Of a DNA stretch of 64,000 nt, positions 41,604 to 51,019 are shown one piece after another. Under the pieces are notes generated by a model. It saw only the letters and a list, made by a program, of their open reading frames with translations, searched no databases and had not been told where the DNA came from. Location: positions 1 to 64,000 of the forward strand of contig NZ_FNRK01000002.1 in the NCBI RefSeq assembly GCF_900107815.1, read 5' to 3'. The stretch comes from Eubacterium aggregans (GTDB taxonomy: Bacteria; Bacillota; Clostridia; Eubacteriales; Eubacteriaceae). Positions within the stretch are counted from its first letter, which is position 1. Every line of letters begins with the position of its first letter. A program made the position numbers and the translations under genes.

Positions 41604-42920
41604 ATGAATCCACGGGGACTGGCAGTGGATTCACTGCAGCATATTTTACGGGAGGGGGCCTTCTCGAACCTGGAAACACGGGAGGTCCTTTCCCGTGTTT
41701 CGCTTTCTGGGGAAGATAAGGGCCTGTATATCACCTTAGTGTACGGGACCCTCCAAAACCAGATGTATCTGGACTACCTGCTGTGCCAGGTTCTGGACAA
41801 GCCTCTGAAACGCCTGGATGGAAGTGTCCGCATTATTTTAGAGGTAGCGGCCTATCAGATTTTCTTTTTAGACCGGATTCCGGATTACGCCATTGTGGAT
41901 GAGGCCGTTACCCTTACGGGGAAAAAAGTGCCGAAGGCCCGGGGCTTTGTCAATGGTGTTTTGCGCAACATCCTGCGCCAAAAGGCGGCATTGGCGGACT
42001 TCCGCCTGGAGGACTGGCCCAATGAAAAGGAAGGATTATCCATTCGATATTCCATTCCCCAGTGGATTATCCATAAGTATTTCGAGGTTTTTGGGGAGGA
42101 AAAGGCAATGACCATTCTTCCGAGGATGAATGATACCCCGCCCTTTACCCTTCGGACCAATACCCTTAAAACCACCCGGGAGGCGCTGATGGCAGAATTG
42201 TCAGCCATTGGAATGGAGCCGGAAGCGGGAACCTTGTACCCGGAGGCCATCCACCTCCTGGGGACCGCCGGGATGGGATCGGATATTAAAAAGGAAAGGC
42301 TGTTTTCTTCCGGGCTTTACACCATTCAGGATCAGGGAGCCATGGGGTTAAGCCATCTATTGGACCCTCAGCCCGGGGAGCAAATCCTGGATATGTGTGC
42401 GGCACCCGGGGGAAAGACCACTCACATTGCCCAGCTTATGGAAAATCAGGGGGAAATCATCGCCCGGGATATCTATGACAGTCGATTGGCTCTCATTGAT
42501 GGGGCGGCCCACCGATTGGGAATTAGCTGTATCAGAACAGAAAAGGCAGACGGAACCCGATTAAATCCCATCGATATCAAGGCGTTTGATCGAATCCTTT
42601 TGGATGCTCCCTGTACAGGGATGGGCATTATTCGGCGAAAACCAGAAATTCGGCACCGGGGGGATAAAAAGGAGCGAAAGGCTATTCGCCAGATCCAGGG
42701 GGTCATGTTGGATCACGCAGCCACCATGCTAAAGGATGGTGGGGTACTGGTCTACGCAACCTGCTCGGTAAATCCCGATGAAAATGAGCACCAGATTGAG
42801 ATGTTTCTATCCAATCATCCGGAGATGCAAATGGAACCGGGCACTATGGGCTATACAGATCTGACGATGGATGGATGCGATAGCTTTTTCCATTGCAAAA
42901 TGACAAAGAATAAAGCGTAA
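41604..42920 (+). CDS. rsmB: 16S rRNA cytosine-C5 methyltransferase RsmB
   Basis: 438 residues. NusB-like N-terminal domain (about 1-135; AAYQIFFLDRIPDYAIVDEAV), SAM-binding motif LDMCAAPGGKTTH (about 262-274), motif IV DAPCTGMGIIRRKPEIR, and motif VI ATCSVNPDENE with the catalytic Cys. It methylates C967 (E. coli numbering) of 16S rRNA. It begins right after the peptidase stop. Confidence 0.95.
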   Translation: MNPRGLAVDSLQHILREGAFSNLETREVLSRVSLSGEDKGLYITLVYGTLQNQMYLDYLLCQVLDKPLKRLDGSVRIILEVAAYQIFFLDRIPDYAIVDEAVTLTGKKVPKARGFVNGVLRNILRQKAALADFRLEDWPNEKEGLSIRYSIPQWIIHKYFEVFGEEKAMTILPRMNDTPPFTLRTNTLKTTREALMAELSAIGMEPEAGTLYPEAIHLLGTAGMGSDIKKERLFSSGLYTIQDQGAMGLSHLLDPQPGEQILDMCAAPGGKTTHIAQLMENQGEIIARDIYDSRLALIDGAAHRLGISCIRTEKADGTRLNPIDIKAFDRILLDAPCTGMGIIRRKPEIRHRGDKKERKAIRQIQGVMLDHAATMLKDGGVLVYATCSVNPDENEHQIEMFLSNHPEMQMEPGTMGYTDLTMDGCDSFFHCKMTKNKA

Positions 42921-42925
42921 TGGGA

Positions 42926-44155
42926 TCATAAAACCCGGGAGTTTTCGGCGATATCGGCGCAGCGCAAAAGTGTCTCTTGGGAAAGCAGCGCCCGCTGTAA
43001 ACCGGTGATTTCTAAGTCCATTGCTAATTCAAAGCGCATTTCTGAAAAAGCCGGAAACTTTCTTAAAGCCTCTCCAACAGCACGATAAACCTCATCCGTT
43101 TCAGAAATTTCAGATACACCTGTCAAGATGATCGATTTTAGATCCTCTGGGCAGGTGTTTGTTTTTTTAAAAAGCCATAGGCACTGGGGTAGAAGGGTGT
43201 CCATAGACTCTCTGGAACAGAAGCCCGGCTGAAGCACATAGGAGGACTTTTTCCCAAGGGCAAGGTCAAAGCCACACTCGTGGTGGCGAAGGAGCAGTCG
43301 TAGATCGCTATCGTCAGGAATACAGGAAAGACTGGCGGTTAAGGTGCTATCGCCATTTTTACCAATACTGGGCAAAAAGTAAATATCGGCCTGAGGGTTG
43401 ATATTGAGAGGCAAAGATAGAAAGTGTTCACTTTTCAGAAATCTCGTGGTACTGCATAGCATACTGTAAATCTGGCTCTCCAAAATATTATTCCTGGCGC
43501 ATAGCTGATGGATTAATTCGGCCAGATTTTTCTCTAAAAGGGCCTCGGAATGGCCGGACAGAGTGGTTGAATCAATAAAAACACCTTCTAAAAGGTCAAA
43601 AAGAATTCCCTGAATGGACGAACCCTGTTGAGCTAAGGTCATACCAAAAATTTCTAAGGGCTCCAAGGATGAAGTCAGATCGATAACCATATTCCCGGCC
43701 ATGATGACGTTAAGAATGGGACCCCCTTGAATGGCCATCAAAGCTGTGGCTTTGGTTAGGACTTCAGGGGAGAAGGGTATCACCTTTCGGGGGAGAAGAT
43801 TGTTGAGTGTTTTGAAAAGGCAATCTGCCGGAACATCCCTAAGGGCATCGGTGAGGACAGGGTAATTATAAATCCTAGGAGCAGGAATAACAGCGGGGAT
43901 CATAAAAGGGCAAACTGGTACAGCTGAGTCTTTGGGGGAAATGAGAATCTCCATTTCGTCACTCAGGGGGTACTGACAGGCCAACACATCTATAAGCAAT
44001 CCTTTTTCCTTTATTCGAATCGTGCATTTTTTACAGCAGCCCCTTCCACTACAGGATTGGTTCAGGGGATGCCCGGATTGGCGGCAAGCGTCAGCGACCG
44101 TTGAATCCATTTCAATCTGGATTGTTTGTCCATAAGCGGGAAAGTGAATTTTCAT
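42926..44155 (-). CDS. Degenerate RACE-like protein (ferredoxin domain plus ASKHA remnant)
   Basis: 409 residues. Residues about 1-85 are a [2Fe-2S] ferredoxin-like domain (CSGRGCCKKC and a fourth Cys in LACQ). The rest aligns by eye to the RACE protein at 53829: FGMTLAQQGSSIQGILFDLLEG stands against YGIAFDLGTTTVVGYLYDLE. The phosphate-binding DLGTT is thus AQQGSS, and the following CGNS region is CSTT. RACE proteins use ATP and a reduced cluster to reactivate oxidised corrinoids; without the ATP motifs this copy probably cannot. It may be a corrinoid-protein sensor or chaperone. About 190 residues are missing compared with the full-length paralogue. It converges on rsmB and is alone in its operon. 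Confidence 0.75.
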   Translation of the reverse strand: MKIHFPAYGQTIQIEMDSTVADACRQSGHPLNQSCSGRGCCKKCTIRIKEKGLLIDVLACQYPLSDEMEILISPKDSAVPVCPFMIPAVIPAPRIYNYPVLTDALRDVPADCLFKTLNNLLPRKVIPFSPEVLTKATALMAIQGGPILNVIMAGNMVIDLTSSLEPLEIFGMTLAQQGSSIQGILFDLLEGVFIDSTTLSGHSEALLEKNLAELIHQLCARNNILESQIYSMLCSTTRFLKSEHFLSLPLNINPQADIYFLPSIGKNGDSTLTASLSCIPDDSDLRLLLRHHECGFDLALGKKSSYVLQPGFCSRESMDTLLPQCLWLFKKTNTCPEDLKSIILTGVSEISETDEVYRAVGEALRKFPAFSEMRFELAMDLEITGLQRALLSQETLLRCADIAENSRVL

Positions 44156-44563
44156 GGTATCTCCTTAAGAAATCGGACTGTTTTTTTAACTATTGTCCAT
44201 TATAGTTTATCCAATAACACGGTACAACCGCTTATCTTCGTTACTTTTTTAACTTTATTTCTTTAAGCTATGGATTTTTTTCTAAAATAGGTCTATAATG
44301 TGAGCATAATAAGTTTTTTGACCAAAGGGGTGTACAAGTCTATAGACAGGTATAGTTGTATCGCCCATATGGGGCACCACAATATGATATCATTGTATTC
44401 TGACAATCTCCACATGGCTTTTATTGTCCATATCTGATATAATTTAGCGATAATCATGGATTCATCCATTGGATAGGGCTAAAGATGAGATTGAAGAATA
44501 CCAAATATAATATCGGGGGGAAATGCCTATGATGTAGCCTAAAATATAATAATTGTCCTGTTT
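44156..44563. other. Gene-free AT-rich region upstream of the THF riboswitch
   Basis: About 400 bases without a convincing ORF. It must hold the promoters of the leftward RACE-like gene and the rightward folT transcript; TATAAT at about 44293 and 44436 are candidate -10 boxes. A segment near 44330-44390 with GTATAG/CTATAG repeats shows possible stems, with no known family recognised. Confidence 0.4.
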
Positions 44564-44720
44564 GCAGAGTAGGGATGGTGCGCTTAAGTGCCAAAGGATG
44601 GGAAGTCGCCTTTGGACGAATGACGTTGTCAGTGGTGCCATACCCGCTTCCGCTGCCACATGGGTTTTCCCTTTTGTGGCAACATTCCATATGCCCTTGA
44701 GTGGCACATAAAGGAGAACC
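44564..44720 (+). promoter_or_regulatory. Tetrahydrofolate (THF) riboswitch and its expression platform
   Basis: The aptamer spans about 44564-44656. Conserved pieces: GAGTAG at the 5' side, GCGCTTAAGTGC (consensus GCGUUAAGUG), GGGAAGTCG after a perfect P3 (CCAAAGG/CCTTTGG), ACGAA, then GGTGCCAT and CCGCTTCCGCTGC closing P1 (GCAG/CTGC). A small TGAC-GTT-GTCA helix is the pseudoknot-side stem. Downstream, GCCACA (44655-44660) can pair with TGTGGC (44675-44680), competing with P1, and TGCCAC can pair with GTGGCA just before the AAGGAG site of folT, suggesting translational control. Binding of THF would lower folate uptake. Confidence 0.92.
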
Positions 44721-45227
44721 ATGAACAGTAATCTGAAACGGCTCACAACGATGGCAGTACTCATTGCCATCAATATTATCCTCACTCGATTTATTTCGAT
44801 TCAGACACCTATTGTACGGGTTGGCTTTACTTTTCTGCCTATTGCGGTTTCCGCGATGCTTTACGGACCATGGTGGGCCGGTGGTGGCGCTGCCATTGCT
44901 GATGTAATCGGTTTGGCGCTTTTCCCGACGGCAGGGTTTTTCCCAGGCTTCACACTGACGGCATTCCTTACGGGTGTTGTTTATGGCGTCGCCTTCTATA
45001 ACAAAGAAATCGGATGGAAGCGGATTATTATTGCCAATGCAATAATTTGCTTAATATTGAATCTGGGTTTGGATACACTGTGGTTGTATATGATGACTGG
45101 TCAGGGGTATATCGCCTTGCTCATCCCACGCATTATTAAATGTGCAATCATGCTGCCGGTACAGGTAGCGTTGACCTATGTGGCGACGGGTAAACGGATG
45201 GTATCCCTTCTGAGTAACACGAAATGA
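44721..45227 (+). CDS. folT: Folate ECF transporter S component FolT
   Basis: 168 residues with six membrane segments. N-terminal pattern RLTTMAVLIAINIILTRFISI and RVGFTFLPIAVSAMLYGPWWAG are typical of FolT proteins, which capture folate and share the EcfAA'T module encoded elsewhere. The THF riboswitch immediately upstream makes the substrate assignment firm. A short terminator follows. Confidence 0.93.
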   Translation: MNSNLKRLTTMAVLIAINIILTRFISIQTPIVRVGFTFLPIAVSAMLYGPWWAGGGAAIADVIGLALFPTAGFFPGFTLTAFLTGVVYGVAFYNKEIGWKRIIIANAIICLILNLGLDTLWLYMMTGQGYIALLIPRIIKCAIMLPVQVALTYVATGKRMVSLLSNTK

Positions 45228-45234
45228 AATATGA

Positions 45235-45254
45235 GGTGCCCTGGCACCTTTTTT
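45235..45254 (+). terminator. Short intrinsic terminator after folT
   Basis: GGTGC-CCTG-GCACC followed by T6. Confidence 0.75.
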
Positions 45255-45311
45255 CATGACGGTTGTGTAAAGGTTACACTTCGGCGTGACCGGAGAGAAG
45301 AGAGGCAACAT

Positions 45312-46094
45312 TTGAATAGTTTTTTAACCCCGGCAGAAATCGGTGAGGTTTGGATCGGCAATGGTGTGAAGAAAGCAAATCTGCCAATCCTCAAGATGTT
45401 TTTGCTGGGAATCTTTGCAGGAATATTTATCGGTCTTGGAGCCCATGGATTCATCCTGGCCACGGCTGCTACAAGCGGTGGTACGGATGCTTTGGTGGCT
45501 AAACTCATTGGGGCTTCGGTATTCCCTGTGGGACTGATGTTAGTTATCCTTTGCGGGGGAGAACTCTTTACCGGGAATAACCTGCTGACCTTGGCCTGGA
45601 TGGATAAAAAAATCACCGTAAAGCAGCTGCTGATTAACTGGCTGGTGGTGTATATCGGAAATCTGGTGGGTTCCATTCTTTTGGCATTTTTGCTCGCCAA
45701 GAGCGGACTTTATACAGAAGCTGTCATGGCGACAGCGACATCTATTGCTGTTAAAAAAGTAACAATTTCCTTTTCAAATGCAGTAATCCGTGGTATATTT
45801 TGTAATATATTAGTGGTCCTTGCATGTTGGCTACAGGCCGGTTCAAAGGATATGATCGGTAAAATCTGGGGGATTTGGTTCCCCATTATGCTGTTCGTTT
45901 TCTCTGGGTTCGAGCATAGTGTTGCCAATATGACGTATATTCCCCTTGGAATCTTTCTCGGTGCAGAGGTTAGCTGGGGACAGCTGTTCATGGGGAATCT
46001 AATACCTGTAACCATTGGCAACATCATCGGTGGTGCAGTAATCGTACCTTGTGTTTATTATTATTCATTCCTACGAAAAAGTATTTCGGCGTGA
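45312..46094 (+). CDS. Formate/nitrite transporter (FNT) family channel
   Basis: About 260 residues with six membrane segments. FNT marks: GIFAGIFIGLGAHGFILATAATSG in the first helices, CGGELFTGNNLLTLAWMDKKI (omega loop region), and the pore His in GFEHSVANM. The start is taken as TTG at 45312 with GAGAGG upstream; a longer reading from 45231 would run through the folT terminator. Placed just before formate-THF ligase, it probably moves formate, which the operon consumes or releases. Confidence 0.88.
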   Translation: MNSFLTPAEIGEVWIGNGVKKANLPILKMFLLGIFAGIFIGLGAHGFILATAATSGGTDALVAKLIGASVFPVGLMLVILCGGELFTGNNLLTLAWMDKKITVKQLLINWLVVYIGNLVGSILLAFLLAKSGLYTEAVMATATSIAVKKVTISFSNAVIRGIFCNILVVLACWLQAGSKDMIGKIWGIWFPIMLFVFSGFEHSVANMTYIPLGIFLGAEVSWGQLFMGNLIPVTIGNIIGGAVIVPCVYYYSFLRKSISA

Positions 46095-46177
46095 AGCGAT
46101 TTTTAGCATGAAGCTTAAATAGCGTACTTCAGCATGAAGCTGAGTCAATAAATAATTTTTAACAAAGGAGAGAACAC

Positions 46178-47857
46178 ATGGCATTTTTATCGGATATTGA
46201 AATTGCACAACAGGCAACTCCCCAGGATGTTCGCAAGATTGCGGAAAAATTGGGACTGACGGAAGAGGATTTGGATTTATACGGGAAGTATAAAGCAAAG
46301 GTTGATTATAATCTACTGAAAAAGGATACTGGCAAGAAGGCTAAGCTTATCCTAACCACAGCCATCAATCCGACTCCAGCTGGGGAAGGAAAGACTACGA
46401 CGACCATCGGTGTGGCGGATGCCCTCTCTAAATTGGGGAAAAATACCTTGGTGGCCCTTCGTGAGCCTTCCTTGGGACCTGTTTTCGGTGTTAAGGGCGG
46501 TGCTGCTGGTGGCGGCTATGCCCAAGTATTGCCCATGGAAGATATCAATCTCCATTTTACCGGTGATTTCCATGCCATTGGTGCGGCCAATAACTTGCTG
46601 GCTGCCATGTTGGATAACCACATTCATCAGGGAAATGAACTAAACATCGATCCTAAGAAGATTACCTGGAGACGCTGTGTGGATATGAATGACCGCCAGC
46701 TCCGTAATATTGTAGACGGCCTGGGTAAGAAAGGTGATGGCGCCACCCGTCAGGATGGTTTTGATATCACCGTCGCCTCCGAAATTATGGCAGCCTTCTG
46801 CCTGGCCAGCGATATCTCTGATTTAAAAGATCGTATGGGTAGAATCATCGTTGGTTATACCTATGATGATAAGCCGGTTACCGCAGCTGAATTAAAGGCC
46901 AATGGCGCTATGGCAGCCCTCCTGAAGGATGCCTTGAAGCCCAATTTGGTCCAGACTCTGGAAGGGACTCCGGCCTTTGTCCACGGTGGTCCCTTTGCCA
47001 ATATCGCCCATGGCTGTAACTCTGTTATTGCCACCAAGATGGCCATGCACTTTGCAGAAGATTATGTGGTGACAGAAGCCGGCTTCGGCGCTGACCTCGG
47101 TGCAGAGAAATTCCTGGATATCAAATGTCGGATGGCGGGTTTAACCCCAGATGCCGTCATCATCGTCGCAACGGTCCGCGCCCTTAAATACAATGGCGGA
47201 GTGGCCAAGGATGACCTCAACGAAGAAAACCTGGAAGCCCTAAAGGCTGGGCTGCCCAATCTGCTTAAGCACGTTGAAAACATCACAAAGGTTTATAAGC
47301 TGCCTGCCGTCGTCGCCATTAATCGCTTCCCTCTGGATACTGAAGCAGAACTGGCTCTGGTCCGTGAAGAATGCGAAAAACTGGGTGTTAATGTTGCCCT
47401 GTCCGAAGTTTGGGCAAAAGGTGGCGACGGTGGGATTGAGCTGGCTGAAGAAGTTATTCGTCTCGCAGAATCTGGGGATAATGATTTTACCTTCGCTTAT
47501 GAGTTGGACCTGCCCATTGATGAAAAAATCAGACAGATTGCCCAAAAGGTTTATGGTGCCAAGGATGTGGCCTTTACCAAGGAAGCCGCTGATGAAATTG
47601 CCCGCCTGACGAAGCTGGGTTACGATAAACTTCCAATTTGTATGGCAAAAACCCAGTATTCCTTAACAGATGACCAGACCCAACTTGGCCGTCCTGAAGG
47701 CTTTACCATCACCGTTCGTCAGGTTACCATTTCTGCAGGTGCTGGCTTCATCGTTGCGCTGACTGGTGAAATTATGAAGATGCCTGGATTACCCAAGGAA
47801 CCGGCTGCAAACCGTATCGACGTGGATGAAAATGGCGTCATCGCAGGATTGTTCTAA
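46178..47857 (+). CDS. fhs: Formate-tetrahydrofolate ligase
   Basis: 559 residues, the full length of the family. ATP-binding segment [13 protein letters not shown] (about 66-78), then [20 protein letters not shown] and [20 protein letters not shown]. It activates formate with ATP to 10-formyl-THF, the first methyl-branch step of the Wood-Ljungdahl pathway after formate. AAAGGAGAG precedes the ATG. First gene of the fhs-fchA-folD-metV-metF-lpdA-gcvH run. Confidence 0.98.
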   Translation: MAFLSDIEIAQQATPQDVRKIAEKLGLTEEDLDLYGKYKAKVDYNLLKKDTGKKAKLILTTAINPTPAGEGKTTTTIGVADALSKLGKNTLVALREPSLGPVFGVKGGAAGGGYAQVLPMEDINLHFTGDFHAIGAANNLLAAMLDNHIHQGNELNIDPKKITWRRCVDMNDRQLRNIVDGLGKKGDGATRQDGFDITVASEIMAAFCLASDISDLKDRMGRIIVGYTYDDKPVTAAELKANGAMAALLKDALKPNLVQTLEGTPAFVHGGPFANIAHGCNSVIATKMAMHFAEDYVVTEAGFGADLGAEKFLDIKCRMAGLTPDAVIIVATVRALKYNGGVAKDDLNEENLEALKAGLPNLLKHVENITKVYKLPAVVAINRFPLDTEAELALVREECEKLGVNVALSEVWAKGGDGGIELAEEVIRLAESGDNDFTFAYELDLPIDEKIRQIAQKVYGAKDVAFTKEAADEIARLTKLGYDKLPICMAKTQYSLTDDQTQLGRPEGFTITVRQVTISAGAGFIVALTGEIMKMPGLPKEPAANRIDVDENGVIAGLF

Positions 47858-47858
47858 G

Positions 47859-48488
47859 ATGAAATTAGTTGATAAAACCTGTCGTGAATTTACAGAGGTG
47901 CTTTACAGCAAGGCCGCCGTCCCCGGAGGGGGCGGTGCCGCTGCCCTCACCGCTGCCCTGGGAACCGCTTTGGCGGGAATGGTTGCCAATTTAACCACAG
48001 GGAAGAAGAAATACGCTGAATACGAAGAGGATATTCAGCGGATTTTAGTCCAGGCCCAGGAAATCCAGGATGATTTACTCAATATGATTGACCAGGATGC
48101 CGAGAATTTTTCTCCCCTGGCCAAGGCCTACAGCATGCCTTCAGATACTCCGGAAGAAAAGGCCGAAAAGGCAGCCGTGATGGAAAAATGCACCATAACG
48201 GCCTGCTCTGTTCCCATTGAGATTGTTAAAACCTGCCATAAAGCCATTAAGCTACACGAGGAGCTTCTAGGTAAAGGCTCCGTTTTGGCCCTGTCAGACG
48301 TTGGCGTTGGTGTAGAATGTCTCCGGGCCGCCATGATTAGCGGTTGGATGAACGTTCAAATCAATATCAAAACGCTACAGGACAGGGATCGTGCGATGGC
48401 CATTGAAGGGGAGCTCAAGCCTCTCATTGCCGACGGTATCGCCATTAGCGAGCGGGTCTCATCCGAGGTACAGGCGCGGTTATCATAG
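47859..48488 (+). CDS. fchA: Methenyl-THF cyclohydrolase (FchA type)
   Basis: 209 residues of the cyclodeaminase/cyclohydrolase (FTCD_C) family: helical bundle with VPGGGGAAALTAALGTALAGMVANLT near the N-terminus. It turns 10-formyl-THF into 5,10-methenyl-THF. The ATG at 47859 lies one base after the fhs stop; a longer reading from 47826 overlaps fhs and has no site. As in other acetogens, FchA and the bifunctional FolD both occur. Confidence 0.95.
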   Translation: MKLVDKTCREFTEVLYSKAAVPGGGGAAALTAALGTALAGMVANLTTGKKKYAEYEEDIQRILVQAQEIQDDLLNMIDQDAENFSPLAKAYSMPSDTPEEKAEKAAVMEKCTITACSVPIEIVKTCHKAIKLHEELLGKGSVLALSDVGVGVECLRAAMISGWMNVQINIKTLQDRDRAMAIEGELKPLIADGIAISERVSSEVQARLS

Positions 48489-48543
48489 GGGTGCTCCAGT
48501 ATTTGAGGACCTATAATTGGAAAAAGATGAAAGAGAGAACAAA

Positions 48544-49443
48544 ATGTCAGCACAATTATTAAGCGGTAAAGAAGTTAGCGAATCAATGTTAGCAAAAGTA
48601 TTGGAAGATGCCAATGCACTAATTGCCAAGGGAATTCAGCCAAAGCTCGCTATTATGCGTGTTGGGGCCGATCCAGGATCGATTTCCTATGAAAAGAGCA
48701 TTATCAAGCGGATGGCGAAGTCCAATATTGAAGTGGAATCTGTCGAATTTCCGGAAACCGTATCCCATTCCGATTTCGTCGCTAAGCTGAAAACTTTAAA
48801 TGACGATGCCGATATCCACTCAATCCTTATTTTCAAACCTTTACCAGAACAGCTGGATGAAGAAGAAATCAAATATATCCTAAGCCCTGAAAAGGACCCG
48901 GATGCCCTGAACCCGACAAACTTAGGGAAGCTGATGATTGCCGATGAAGCCGGATTCTTCCCCTGTACCGCAGAGGGTGTTATGGAGCTTTTGGCCCACT
49001 ATGATATCCCTGTAAAGGGTAAGGATGTGGTCATCATCAATAACTCTAACGTACTGGGCAAGCCCCTGGCCATCATGCTCACCAACGAATTTGCTACGGT
49101 GACCATGTGCCACGTCTTTACCAAGGACACTGCTGCTTATACTAAAAATGCCGATATTGTCGTGACAGCAGCTGGAATTTATGGATTGGTCAAGCCGGAT
49201 ATGCTCTCTGAAGACTGTATCCTCATTGATGTCGCCATGTCCCAGATGAAGGACGACAAGGGCGAATTTGTCTTAAATGACGAAGGCAAAAAGGTACGTG
49301 CTGGCGATGCCCATGTGGACTGCCTGGAAAAGGTGGCTCAGATTACCTCGGCAACACCTGGCTGCGGCGGCGGGACTGGCCCCATTACCACTGCTCTTTT
49401 AGCCCAGCATGTCATTAAAGCCTGTAAACAGCAAAACGCATAA
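48544..49443 (+). CDS. folD: Methylene-THF dehydrogenase (FolD)
   Basis: 299 residues. The substrate domain has Tyr and Lys of the YxxxK pattern in SISYEKSIIK, followed by the FolD signature HSILIFKPLPEQLDEEEI (typically VQLPLP), then FFPCTAEGVMELL and the cofactor motif VVIINNSNVLGKPLAIML (usually GRSxxVGxP, so the specificity loop is changed). C-terminal ATPGCGGGTGPITTALL. It oxidises or reduces between methenyl- and methylene-THF. The departures from bifunctional FolD (FKPLP, NNSNVLG) suggest a dehydrogenase-only enzyme, in keeping with the separate fchA. AAGAGAG precedes the ATG. Confidence 0.94.
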   Translation: MSAQLLSGKEVSESMLAKVLEDANALIAKGIQPKLAIMRVGADPGSISYEKSIIKRMAKSNIEVESVEFPETVSHSDFVAKLKTLNDDADIHSILIFKPLPEQLDEEEIKYILSPEKDPDALNPTNLGKLMIADEAGFFPCTAEGVMELLAHYDIPVKGKDVVIINNSNVLGKPLAIMLTNEFATVTMCHVFTKDTAAYTKNADIVVTAAGIYGLVKPDMLSEDCILIDVAMSQMKDDKGEFVLNDEGKKVRAGDAHVDCLEKVAQITSATPGCGGGTGPITTALLAQHVIKACKQQNA

Positions 49444-49464
49444 ACGAGTGAGAGGGATAAAAAA

Positions 49465-50139
49465 ATGATTATTTCACAAAAGAAGCCTTATGAAGAGGTT
49501 TTAGATTACCTGAAGGATGCTAAGAAAGTCGTCCTTACCGGCTGTTCAGAATGTGCCACTGTCTGCCATACCGGTGGGGAAGAAGAGCTGGAAGCCATGA
49601 AGGCTGCATTGGAAGCAGATGGAAAGGAAGTACTGGCTACCACTGTGCTGACCACCTCCTGTAACGTTCTTTTGAATAAAAAAGAATTAAAGGCCATTAA
49701 AGCGGAAATGGCTGATGCTGACGCCATTCTGTGTATGGCCTGTGGAGACGGTGTCCAGACCGTGGCTAAGGTATCCAAGATGGAAACCTATCCTGCCAAC
49801 GACACCATGTTCGTTGGAGAAACCGTGCGAAATGGTATTTTCGAAGAAATGTGCAAGACCTGTGGGGAATGCGTCCTTGGACGGACAGCAGCCATCTGCC
49901 CCATTACCCGCTGTGGGAAATCCCTGTTAAACGGTGCCTGTGGGGGTGCAAGAGACGGTAAATGCGAAGTTATCCCCGAAAATGATTGTGCATGGATTGA
50001 AATTTACAAAAAGATGAAGGATCAGGGTAAGTTGGAATTAATGGAAGAAATTGATCCCATCCGTGGTTACAAAGCCAAGGCATATCCCCGGACCATTAAC
50101 CTGAAAGAACAGGCTGCAGCAGAAAAGGCAGGTGAATAA
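49465..50139 (+). CDS. metV: Methylene-THF reductase iron-sulfur/zinc subunit MetV
   Basis: 224 residues with the MTHFR-C Cys-rich layout: GCSECATVCHTGGEEE, CMACGDGVQTV, and CKTCGECVLGRTAAICPITRC with GACGGARDGKCEV. MetV is the partner of MetF in acetogens and carries electrons to the flavin via Fe-S/zinc sites. There is no rnfC2 gene here, in contrast to the cluster of Acetobacterium woodii. Nearly contiguous with metF. Confidence 0.95.
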   Translation: MIISQKKPYEEVLDYLKDAKKVVLTGCSECATVCHTGGEEELEAMKAALEADGKEVLATTVLTTSCNVLLNKKELKAIKAEMADADAILCMACGDGVQTVAKVSKMETYPANDTMFVGETVRNGIFEEMCKTCGECVLGRTAAICPITRCGKSLLNGACGGARDGKCEVIPENDCAWIEIYKKMKDQGKLELMEEIDPIRGYKAKAYPRTINLKEQAAAEKAGE

Positions 50140-50140
50140 G

Positions 50141-51019
50141 ATGAGCTCATTATTACAACGTACCCTTGAAGCTGGCGAATTCGCCATTACTGCCGAAATG
50201 GCCCCACCAAAGGGAACCGACTTTAGCCATATTCTGGATATTGCCGATTCGATGATCGGTCGGGTTGCTGCTGTGAACGTCACCGATTTCCAATCCGCCG
50301 CTGTGAAAGCCTCCTCACTGGCTATGTGTGTGGAGCTGGCACAAAAGGGTCTGGAACCGGTATTACAGATGACTGGCCGTGACCGCAACCGCATCGCTAT
50401 TCAAGGTGAAATGCTCTCCGCCGGACATTTTGGCATTAAAAACCTCCTGGCCCTTACCGGGGACCACACCACCACCGGGGATAATCCTGAAGCTATGCCT
50501 GTCTTCGAGCTGGACTCGGTATCCATCCTTCAGACCGCAGAAATTCTGATGAGCGGACAGGATCTGGCTGGAAACGAGCTGGCCGGAGCACCGGATTTCT
50601 ACCTGGGGGCTTGTGTCACCCCGGTTTACGATCCCGTTGAAGTTCAGCTCATTAAAATGCGTAAAAAAATTAAAGCTGGTGCGAAATTCTTCCAAACCCA
50701 AGGTGTATTTGATATTGACGTCATGCGGACCTTCAAAGAAGAAACCAAGGATATGGATTGTAAGATCCTCGCCGGGATCATTCCCCTCAAATCCGCAGGT
50801 ATGGCCAAATTCATGAACCGCTGTGTCCCTGGTATCGCCGTTCCAGATGCCCTCATCGAGCGCCTGACGGGTGCAGAAGACAAGGTCGCCGAAGGCATTA
50901 CCATTGCGGGGGAATTCATTGCCCAGCTTAAAGAAGAAGGTCTTTGCGATGGGGCCCATATTATGGCCATCGGTGCAGAAGAAAATGTGGTAAAGATTAT
51001 GGATAAGGCAGGCCTGTAA
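50141..51019 (+). CDS. metF: Methylene-THF reductase MetF
   Basis: 292 residues, a flavin-dependent TIM barrel. Family marks: FAITAEMAPPKGTDF (catalytic Glu), then ALTGDHTTTGDNP and KKIKAGAKFFQTQGVFD. It reduces 5,10-methylene-THF to 5-methyl-THF, the methyl donor to the corrinoid Fe-S protein. Two bases after metV. Confidence 0.96.
   Translation: MSSLLQRTLEAGEFAITAEMAPPKGTDFSHILDIADSMIGRVAAVNVTDFQSAAVKASSLAMCVELAQKGLEPVLQMTGRDRNRIAIQGEMLSAGHFGIKNLLALTGDHTTTGDNPEAMPVFELDSVSILQTAEILMSGQDLAGNELAGAPDFYLGACVTPVYDPVEVQLIKMRKKIKAGAKFFQTQGVFDIDVMRTFKEETKDMDCKILAGIIPLKSAGMAKFMNRCVPGIAVPDALIERLTGAEDKVAEGITIAGEFIAQLKEEGLCDGAHIMAIGAEENVVKIMDKAGL

Noticed and set aside
45231-45311. Longer N-terminus for the FNT channel
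   Set aside because: It would run through the folT terminator and adds a basic tail not seen in the family; TTG at 45312 has a ribosome site.
46103-46143. Repeated AGCATGAAGCT before fhs as a riboswitch or regulator site
   Set aside because: Two short copies and a 5-bp hairpin only; too little for a call.
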